Shown piece by piece: positions 55,524 through 62,099 of a stretch of 62,099 bases of DNA. The translations under genes were made by a program, and so were the position numbers. The notes under the pieces are model-generated. The model did no database searches. It had not been told where the DNA came from and saw only the letters and a list, made by a program, of their open reading frames with translations. Source of the stretch: Tateyamaria sp. Alg231-49. GTDB taxonomy: Bacteria > Pseudomonadota > Alphaproteobacteria > Rhodobacterales > Rhodobacteraceae. The stretch is taken from positions 1 to 62,099 of the forward strand of contig NZ_FRFA01000021.1 in assembly GCF_900143535.1 (NCBI RefSeq), in the 5' to 3' direction. Every line of letters starts with the position of its first letter. Positions within the stretch are counted from its first letter, which is position 1.

Positions 55524-56145
55524 CCGCGTTGACTAAACGGCAAGTCAGAGAAAGTTGGGTCTAGACTGGCCAGCGCCTGATCGAACGCCCTAATTTGGTA
55601 CCGACAACCTAAGACCTCACTTAGTGGGTGATGCCCATATGGTTGCATCTAACGAACGGCAATTGTCGCGGGACGTCCCTATGCCGATCAGTGGCATTGT
55701 AAGAAGAAACCAGCTTGAGACGGAGAGCGCGGTTACATCGCTTTGCCCGATAACAAAACGCTCTGCCTTCCAGACGAACCCGTTTGTTGCCGATGTCGCG
55801 AAACATGGTAACGAACTTTAAACGAGTGGTGAAATCCAAGCGGTCTTCTGCGGCGATTTCGCCAAAACAGCCGTCGAAACAAACAACTCAGTCCGGTACC
55901 AGATCGCCAAACAGAACAGAGTTGGCGCCGGTGCCTTGGGGGTTTGGCCGGTTTGAATTTCCAGCCAAAAAGGGACCTCGGAATAAAATTCGTAGCGTTC
56001 GATGACCTAGTCGACTTATGATTTGGCTACGTTTGTGGGCGGCCCTTCGATCATGATTGGGTGGAGGGGCCAAAAAAGCGCCTTCGACTGAGGGCCAACA
56101 AGGTACGAGAACCCATGGACACAGATAAAGACTAGGAAAGCTCGA
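55524..56145. other. Spacer with IS6-family relic F
   Basis: Between 55694 and about 55760 the sequence GGCATTGTAAGAAGAAACCA and the following CTTGAGACGGAGAGCGCGG match the left end of relic B, with ATAACAAAACGCTC in place of the transposase start. No other IS part was found. The rest shows no gene. The promoter of the DUF3604 operon should lie near its end, and AGGA precedes the start at 56146. Confidence 0.6.
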
Positions 56146-58062
56146 ATGAATTTTAAACAATGGATTGCAGCACTTATTCTCGTTCCAGTGACAGGGCTTG
56201 CCCAGGACGCCATTAACCCCGAAGGTCTGCCAGGCCAGGCGGGCAGGCCCTACTCCCCTTACGCCGACCGTGGTTATCCCACACAGGTTTATTTTGGCGA
56301 TACCCATGTACATACTGGCCTATCTGGGGACGCAGGCGGCGGAGGCACACGGCTCATGCCCCGCGACGCCTATCGTTTCGCCCGCGGTGATCAGGTGACA
56401 TCAAACACCGGTCAGCCTGTAAAGCTTTCGCGTCCGCTCGACTTCTTCATGATCACCGATCATTCCGATGCGATGGGTGCGATCACCGACATCATTGGTG
56501 GTGCTCCCAACATCATGGCAGACGAACAAGGGCGATACTTCAACGAAAAGTTCAACGCTGGCGGAGAGACCGCGATGCGCGCTGCGCAGGAACTCGTTGC
56601 GGCCTTTGCGCAGGGCAAGGTCTCTGAGGCGCTAAACTACCAGCCCGGCAATCCTGCCTATGCTCGTGTTTGGGATGACATCATCGCCGCCGCTGAAGAG
56701 TTCAATGACCCTGGACGCTTCACCACCTTCATCGCCTACGAGTGGACCTCGCTGGTGAAGGGCAACAATTTGCACCGCAATGTCATCTTCCGTGACGGGC
56801 CCGAGCGTACCGGGCAGATCGTACCTTATACGACGACACCACCTTTGGGTTCGCCGAACCCGCGTGATCTCTGGACTTGGATGGAGAATTACGAGGCGCA
56901 AACCGGTGGAGACGTATTGGCCATTCCTCATAACGGAAATCTTTCGAATGGCTGGATGTTCTCGCAGAAGGACGACTTTGCCGATGGTGCCCAATTGGAC
57001 GCCGCCTACGCTGAAGCGCGCCAGAAATGGGAGCCGCTCTACGAGGCGACCCAGATCAAGGGTGACGGCGAAGCTCATCCCATGCTCTCGCCGGAAGATG
57101 AGTTCGCCGATTTTGAGACTTGGGACTACGGCAACCTTGACGCATCGGAACTAAAAACACCGGAGATGATACCAGCTGAATACGTTCGCTCTGGTCTCCA
57201 GCGCGGTCTTGCAATGGAGGCTGAACTTGGCGTGAATCCCTTCAAATTCGGTCTTGTTGGCGCGTCGGATACCCATACAGGCCTTACTCCACCGGACAAT
57301 GACAATTTCTACGGCAAGTTTACGGCTTATGAGCCGAGCCCGCATCGGGCCGAGCATGTGTCGAAGACCTTTGCCGATGGGTCGGTTGCGCTCATGTCGC
57401 ACCAGTACATTACTGGCGGGCTAACTGCAGTCTGGGCTGAGAACAACACCCGAGGCGAGATCTGGGATGGCATGAAACGTCGCGAGACCTACGCCACCAC
57501 TGGCCCGCGCATGCGGGTGCGCTTCTTTGGTGGCTATGGCTTCGAGCCGGCGGACGTCCTGCGCCGGGACCTCGCCCTGGTGGGCTACAGCAAGGGCGTG
57601 CCCATGGGGGCCGACCTGCCTGCTGGAGAAGGCCCACCTTCATTTCTTGTCTATGCGCTGCGTGACCCGATGGGTGCAAATCTCGACCGCGTGCAGATCG
57701 TCAAAGGTTGGCTTGACGAGACCGGAGAGCAGCGTGAGATGGTTTATGATGTTGCCTGGTCTGATGATCGCGTACTTGATGTTGACGGCAAGCTGCCACC
57801 AGTTGGAAATACGGTCGACCTGTCGATCCCGGCTTGGACCAATACCATCGGCGCATCAGAGCTAGGCGCTGTGTGGAAGGACCCGGACTGGGCCGCCACC
57901 CATAGCGCCTTTTACTATGCGCGCGTCATTGAGATTCCGACACCACGCTGGACTGCATATGATGCGGTGAAATTCGACGTCGACATGGACGACGACGTAA
58001 AAATGGTCTCGCAAGAACGCGCCTATTCTTCCCCGATCTGGTACACTCCTCAGAAGGACTAA
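56146..58062 (+). CDS. DUF3604 protein, exported PHP-like metallohydrolase (first copy)
   Basis: 638 residues. Signal peptide 1-20 ends TGLAQD. The PHP-type metal motif is seen as YFGDTHVHTGLSGDAGGGG (H54, H56), then DFFMITDHSDAMG, and later LAIPHNGNLSNGW and LVGASDTHTGL. DUF3604 proteins are predicted metal-dependent phosphoesterase-like hydrolases with no assigned reaction that I know of. It is four bases before a second copy that keeps the same motif order, so it arose by tandem duplication, now diverged. Partners: the second copy and a beta-barrel. Confidence 0.85.
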   Translation: MNFKQWIAALILVPVTGLAQDAINPEGLPGQAGRPYSPYADRGYPTQVYFGDTHVHTGLSGDAGGGGTRLMPRDAYRFARGDQVTSNTGQPVKLSRPLDFFMITDHSDAMGAITDIIGGAPNIMADEQGRYFNEKFNAGGETAMRAAQELVAAFAQGKVSEALNYQPGNPAYARVWDDIIAAAEEFNDPGRFTTFIAYEWTSLVKGNNLHRNVIFRDGPERTGQIVPYTTTPPLGSPNPRDLWTWMENYEAQTGGDVLAIPHNGNLSNGWMFSQKDDFADGAQLDAAYAEARQKWEPLYEATQIKGDGEAHPMLSPEDEFADFETWDYGNLDASELKTPEMIPAEYVRSGLQRGLAMEAELGVNPFKFGLVGASDTHTGLTPPDNDNFYGKFTAYEPSPHRAEHVSKTFADGSVALMSHQYITGGLTAVWAENNTRGEIWDGMKRRETYATTGPRMRVRFFGGYGFEPADVLRRDLALVGYSKGVPMGADLPAGEGPPSFLVYALRDPMGANLDRVQIVKGWLDETGEQREMVYDVAWSDDRVLDVDGKLPPVGNTVDLSIPAWTNTIGASELGAVWKDPDWAATHSAFYYARVIEIPTPRWTAYDAVKFDVDMDDDVKMVSQERAYSSPIWYTPQKD

Positions 58063-58066
58063 TCCG

Positions 58067-59857
58067 ATGCTCAAACATCTGCTTTCAGCCACCGCTCTGG
58101 TTGTCACCACCGGTTTTGCGATTGCTGAACCCAATCCACTGCGAGATGCTTATTTCGGCGAAACACACCTACATACAGCCTTTTCGCTCGACGCCTATAT
58201 CGGCGGCACGCGCCTTATGCCTGCCGACAGTCTTGCCTATGCGCGAGGAGAGGCCGTGACGCTGCCTGACGGCTCGATTGTACAGCACAAGCGCCCGCTT
58301 GATTTTGCGGCGGTAACCGATCACGCGGAATACTTGGGCGAGATGTATTCGACTATGTTCGAAGATGCGCCTGGTCACGACGACAAGGATCTTGTTGCGT
58401 TGCGGGGGTTGGAGAGCCTTGAAGATCGGCAGGACTGGTTCATCAAGTACGTTGTCTCATCAAATCGCTCAGCCACGCCTCAGCACCCACCTTTTTATGC
58501 AGGTCCGGCTACGGCAAGATCGGCGTGGCAGGTTATTATCGAGGCAGCTGAAGAGGCCAACGAGCCCGGTGTGTTCACCGCCTTGATAGGCTTCGAGTGG
58601 TCGGCCGCGCCAAACGGCGCAAACCTGCATCGCAATGTCTTGTTTCGCGATAGTAACGTTCCCTCGATTGTGCCGAGCTATATCGACATCAACGAAGAGG
58701 AAAACCTATGGGCCTGGATGAAAGAGCAGGAAGCCGAAGGCCGCCACCTCTTCGCCATTCCGCACAATTCCAACGCCTCCAAGGGCCGGATGTTCCCGGA
58801 CATTGACAGCTTTGGGGATGCGATGGACCTTGAATACGCGCGCACGCGGCAGGCTTATGAACCGCTGATCGAAATGATGCAGGTCAAAGGCAATTCCGAA
58901 GTGCATCGTAAGTTCTGGGCCGCAGACGAATTTGCCGGTTTCGAAAATGCAGACTCCATCCAAAAAAACTCAGGCCGAATTTTCCGTCAGCGCGATTTCG
59001 TCCGGGGTGGTTTGGTCGATGGTATCGGCTATGAGTTTGCACTCGGCGTGAACCCGTTCAAATACGGCTTCATCGGGGGGACGGACAATCACAACGGATT
59101 GATGTCTGAGGTGGCCGAGGATGAGTTCATTGGGGCACACGGCCCCGAAGATGGAAGTGTGGAACGCCGCCGCACCGGCAGCGTTGCCGGGTGGATCGAT
59201 GGGCAAGACCTTTCTATCGGATCGCTGGCAGGCGTGTGGGCCATCGACAATACCCGCGCCGCGATCTGGGATGCGATGAAACGGCGCGAAACCTTCGCCA
59301 GCTCAGGCCCCCGCATCAAAGTGCGTATGTTTGGCGGAGTGGACCTGTCAACACCGACAGACCCAGTGCAGATGGCACAGGAAGGCTATTTGCTCGGCAC
59401 TCATATGGGGGGCAACCTGAAGCCGGCCGGCGCGCCGCCGATGTTCACCGTCTACGCAGAGAAAGACGCCCTTGGGGCCAACTTGGACCGAATACAGATC
59501 ATCAAGGGTTGGGTCGATGAATATGGCGATGCTAACGAGAAGATCATTGATGTCGTCTGGGCGGGCGACCGTGAGATTGATCCGGACACCGGTAAATTGC
59601 CCGCGGTGGGCAACACGGTTGATCTGACCACAGCGCTGTACACCAATGACATCGGGGCGCCGATGCTGATGGGCAGTTGGACGGACACGGATTTCAATCC
59701 GCAGTCGAAGGCCTTCTATTATGCCCGCGCGCTTGAAATCCCGACTCCGCGTTGGACAACCTATGACGCGGTGCGCAACGGGCTGCCTTTGCTGGAAAAC
59801 GTGCCGGCCACGATCCAGGAACGCGCCTGGGGGTCGCCAATCTGGTACAGTAACTAG
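58067..59857 (+). CDS. DUF3604 protein, exported PHP-like metallohydrolase (second copy)
   Basis: 596 residues. Signal peptide 1-20 ends GFAIA. Motifs parallel to the first copy: YFGETHLHTAFSLDAYIGGT (H34, H36), DFAAVTDHAEYLGE, LFAIPHNSNASKGRMF, IGGTDNHNGLM, and the late AIWDAMKRRETFASSGPRI with the shared RRETFA/RRETYA block. The two copies share both ends and most motifs but differ clearly, which suggests different substrates or a hetero-pair. It is ten bases before the transporter gene. Confidence 0.85.
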   Translation: MLKHLLSATALVVTTGFAIAEPNPLRDAYFGETHLHTAFSLDAYIGGTRLMPADSLAYARGEAVTLPDGSIVQHKRPLDFAAVTDHAEYLGEMYSTMFEDAPGHDDKDLVALRGLESLEDRQDWFIKYVVSSNRSATPQHPPFYAGPATARSAWQVIIEAAEEANEPGVFTALIGFEWSAAPNGANLHRNVLFRDSNVPSIVPSYIDINEEENLWAWMKEQEAEGRHLFAIPHNSNASKGRMFPDIDSFGDAMDLEYARTRQAYEPLIEMMQVKGNSEVHRKFWAADEFAGFENADSIQKNSGRIFRQRDFVRGGLVDGIGYEFALGVNPFKYGFIGGTDNHNGLMSEVAEDEFIGAHGPEDGSVERRRTGSVAGWIDGQDLSIGSLAGVWAIDNTRAAIWDAMKRRETFASSGPRIKVRMFGGVDLSTPTDPVQMAQEGYLLGTHMGGNLKPAGAPPMFTVYAEKDALGANLDRIQIIKGWVDEYGDANEKIIDVVWAGDREIDPDTGKLPAVGNTVDLTTALYTNDIGAPMLMGSWTDTDFNPQSKAFYYARALEIPTPRWTTYDAVRNGLPLLENVPATIQERAWGSPIWYSN

Positions 59858-59867
59858 GGAAAAGATG

Positions 59868-60848
59868 ATGAACAGAAGCTACTGTATCGCTTTCGCGGCA
59901 GCCCTGAGCGTAAGTGCATCGACCGCTTGGGCGGTCGAGGGCGGATTGGGGGCTTATCTTCTTGGTTCCCGGACAACGTTCGCTGGTATCGTCCCGGGAC
60001 CCGGTTCTTATCTTGGCATCGACGTCGTGACGTCCAGCGGGTCTGTTGATGGCCTGTCGCTGGCTGGGCTTCCGATCCGCGCCGATACCGATCTGGACCT
60101 TACCTTTGCCAAGCTCAGTTACACTTACGTGTTTGACGCCGCGCTATGGGGCGGAACACCCGCTCTTAACCTAAACATACCGTTTGTGCTCGACGCTGAT
60201 CTGACCTTCATAGGAGAGACTCCACCCATCGCTGGTTTGCCCATCAGTGACAGCACTTCAGGTATTGGTGACATAACCATTACGCCGATGGTTGGCTGGC
60301 ACTCTGGCATGTTGCATTACAGTGCAGGCCTGTCCGTCTTTGCCCCGACCGGGTCTTACAATACGGCGTCGATCGATGTTCCGGCCAGAACGATCAATGC
60401 ACTCAACACTGGCAAGAATATCTGGTCTTTTCAGCCCGTTTTTGCGGTTACACACATGAACCCGCAAACTGGACTTGAATTCTCGGGTGCGGCAAGCCTG
60501 CTGTTCAGTACTCGAAACAAGGACACAGACTACCAGAACGCTCCTGCGCTGAACCTGGAGGGGACGGTGATGCAGCACCTGCCTTCAGGCTGGGCTTTCG
60601 GAGTCACAGGCTATGCATACCAGCAACTCGACGACGATTCCGGCAGCGGTGCCGCCTCCACACGAGCCGCGCTCGGGGCGTCCAGCCTGCAAGCGAGAGT
60701 GTTCGGGGCAGGCCCTATGATCAGCTATTCCGGAGCCTCTGTTTTTGGCAAAGACGCGAGCTTTCAAGTAAAATACTTCACCGAGTTTGGAGCCAAGCGC
60801 CGGTTCGAAAGCGATACATTGTGGTTCAATATGTCTTTGACGTTCTGA
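59868..60848 (+). CDS. Outer-membrane transporter, MetA-pathway type (phenol_MetA_deg)
   Basis: 326 residues from the second Met after GGGAAAAG. Signal peptide ends TAWAVE. Alternating hydrophobic strands through the whole length, with YTYVFDAALWGGTPALNLNI and PMVGWHSGMLHYSAGLSVFA, and a C-terminal Phe (WFNMSLTF) are the marks of an outer-membrane barrel of the phenol-degradation transporter family. It is the third gene of the DUF3604 operon and probably admits the substrate of the two hydrolases. Confidence 0.8.
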   Translation: MNRSYCIAFAAALSVSASTAWAVEGGLGAYLLGSRTTFAGIVPGPGSYLGIDVVTSSGSVDGLSLAGLPIRADTDLDLTFAKLSYTYVFDAALWGGTPALNLNIPFVLDADLTFIGETPPIAGLPISDSTSGIGDITITPMVGWHSGMLHYSAGLSVFAPTGSYNTASIDVPARTINALNTGKNIWSFQPVFAVTHMNPQTGLEFSGAASLLFSTRNKDTDYQNAPALNLEGTVMQHLPSGWAFGVTGYAYQQLDDDSGSGAASTRAALGASSLQARVFGAGPMISYSGASVFGKDASFQVKYFTEFGAKRRFESDTLWFNMSLTF

Positions 60849-61436
60849 CCGCCCCCAGAATTTCCTACTTGGAAGTAACTTTACCGAGCAAAGCCAATTC
60901 TCACTCTATCGGTATGGCTCGAACAGTTTGACCAATCCTGCTGATATAAAGGTAACCAACGGCCAAGGGTTGCCGCAAATGGCGTTCTGGTCACCATTGG
61001 GGGTGCTACTCGTTTGGATGGGGTCGGATATCATGACGTCTTAGCGAAAATACCTGGGCGCTTTGTCTGCAATCAATATCTTCTCGCTCTTGTTTGACTA
61101 CATCGATGCGTTTCGTTGGTTCAAAGGCGACCGTGATTGGCCAGCGTTATTAAAAGCCCGAAGACAAAAGCCACAATGCTACAGACCTTTTGATGCTCAA
61201 CGTGCACTCAGGGCAGGCTCTATCCAAGCGTAAACTCCTGCATGCAGAAGGCGGTATTTAGCTATGCTCCAGAGAGAAGGCGGTTTGGGCTCAAAGTTGA
61301 CCTGCGCTGCTTGGACCACCAATGGCTGCTCTGCTCGATCAGAATAGAAACGTGCATAAACCGTACCAACTGCAAACTGCGCGCTTATAGTTGCAGACGA
61401 CGAATTCTGGCCATCACCTCCTGCTGAGCTCTGATC
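60849..61436. other. Spacer with a possible decayed membrane-protein fragment
   Basis: On the plus strand about 60980-61195 reads FWSPLGVLLVWMGSDIM, an in-frame TAG, then KYLGALSAINIFSLLFDYID and FRWFKGDRDWP. The hydrophobic pattern looks like a former membrane protein, but no family is assigned. Nothing else is recognised here. Confidence 0.35.
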
Positions 61437-61853
61437 TCAGTTGCTATCAGAGAGCTGCCAGATGTCTTGTTCGCCAAACCCGCGGATGGCCTTTTTGCCG
61501 ACATGCTCAAGGTCGAACTGGTCCTTGAGGACGTTTGCGACACTGTTTTGAACCGTGATTTGCATCGGTTCGGAAAACTCCTGCAGGCGAGAGGCAAGGT
61601 TCACGGCAGGGCCGAAAATGTCGTAGACGTACTTTTGTATCCCCACGACTGACCCAACAACTGACCCGGTCGACAGGCCGATCCGGCATTGCCACTGGTG
61701 TGGGTGGCTCAGGTTTCTGCGTTTCAGGTAGCGGACAAACCGGATGGCAGTGTTGGCGATGGCCTTGGCGTGATCCGGTGTGGGGTCAGGGAGACCGGCA
61801 ACGGTGATGTAGGCATCGCCAATTGTTTTGATCCGCTCACACCCGAATTGTGC
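61437..61853 (-). pseudogene. Class III adenylate cyclase, 5' truncated by IS3-type insertion
   Basis: The frame enters from the IS junction at 61853 and reads CERIKTIGDAYITVAGLPDP, then GLSTGSVVGSVVGIQKYVYD, IFGPAVNLASRLQEF and a C-terminal PAEMQITVQ-like stretch to a stop at 61437. The Lys of IKTIGD and Asp of YDIFG, which select ATP, are kept. The first metal Asp and all upstream regions are missing because the IS3 element interrupts the gene. No start codon belongs to it here. Confidence 0.85.
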
Positions 61854-62099
61854 CCGTCGTCAGGGTTTTTGGAACCAATGGCGGCTTGAACTAAGAGAGA
61901 GTTTGGCTCATCTGGTTGGTTGCATTATGCGGCGCGTTGTCCGTGATGCAAGCGCCGCGCTTCGAGTGTCTTTCGTTTGATCCTTTCTCTTTCCTGTAGA
62001 ATGGCTTTGTCCCTGCCGAAGTAGACGTTGGCGGGCGTGACGTTGTTCAAGCTTTCATGGTAGCGTTGGTGATTGTAATGATCGACGAAGGTTTCGATC
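61854..62099 (-). mobile_element. IS3-family element, right-hand end (right copy, inverted)
   Basis: Reverse complement of 136-381, identical by eye over 246 bases. The minus strand from 62099 to 61925 codes the transposase C-terminus up to its TAA. The terminal bases at the cyclase junction are TGCCCGTCGTCAGGG; the left copy has TGTCCGTCGTCAGGG. It has split the class III cyclase gene. The rest of the element lies outside the window. Confidence 0.85.

Noticed and set aside
1..62099. The whole window as a proven composite transposon between the two IS3 copies
   Set aside because: Only one end of each IS copy is visible, no target duplication can be read, and contig breakage at repeats explains the layout equally well.
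1..62099. tRNA genes, rRNA, CRISPR arrays, riboswitches, replication origin
   Set aside because: Scanned by eye on both strands; no cloverleaf, regular spaced repeat, conserved riboswitch core or rep/par genes were seen.

Overview
The window looks like a piece of a roseobacter-group (Rhodobacteraceae, Alphaproteobacteria) genome. This rests on a choXWV choline transporter, a TRAP operon, cytochrome c2, and photosynthesis-cluster genes (idi, a bchP remnant, ppsR) in their usual alphaproteobacterial neighbourhood. No tRNA, rRNA, CRISPR array or replication origin was seen. Both ends run out inside the same IS3-type element in opposite orientation (136-381 and 61854-62099, identical by eye in reverse complement), so the window may be an assembly contig that broke at repeats.

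Layout. 549-3343: choXWV. 3410-5065: an IS6-family relic whose middle is replaced by a FUSC-like membrane gene. 5886-18651 (minus): a peptide-type ABC uptake system followed by a tightly overlapping run of GNAT, aldehyde dehydrogenase, SDR, cupin, S58 peptidase and hydrolase genes. An HDAC-like deacetylase sits on the opposite strand inside it. 18779-24729: Hsp70-like ATPase, ArgE/DapE deacylase, persulfide-dioxygenase-like MBL protein, glpK and a LysE exporter. 24726-28360: relic of a photosynthesis gene cluster. idi is intact, bchP survives only as a 3' remnant with a stop, ppsR carries a TAG at codon 60, a perfect TGT-N12-ACA PpsR-type site remains, and cycA is intact. 28810-33002 (minus): an unusual operon of a 788-residue PLP decarboxylase, a 336-residue protein of unknown family and a zinc-ribbon class III nucleotide cyclase. 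33247-35298: a divergent S9 peptidase. 35637-42217 (minus): TRAP transporter, amidase, small membrane protein and two hydroxyacid dehydrogenases. 42917-50262: GST-like gene, broken tautomerase, VIT-family transporter with no visible start codon, broken HAD chimera, AsmA protein, and a K+ channel bracketed by IS6 ends. 50545-60848 (plus): arylsulfatase, MscS channel, DUF302 protein, two tandem DUF3604 proteins and an outer-membrane transporter. 61437-61853: a class III cyclase truncated by the terminal IS3 copy.

Themes. The region is rich in scavenging and catabolic functions (choline, peptides or acylated amines, hydroxyacid amides, sulfate esters). It also shows strong decay: at least six IS6-family relics and seven broken genes. 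The most interesting items are the partly lost photosynthesis locus, the cyclase/unknown/PLP-decarboxylase operon, the repeated IS6 fragments next to membrane-transport genes, and the sulfatase/DUF3604 block.
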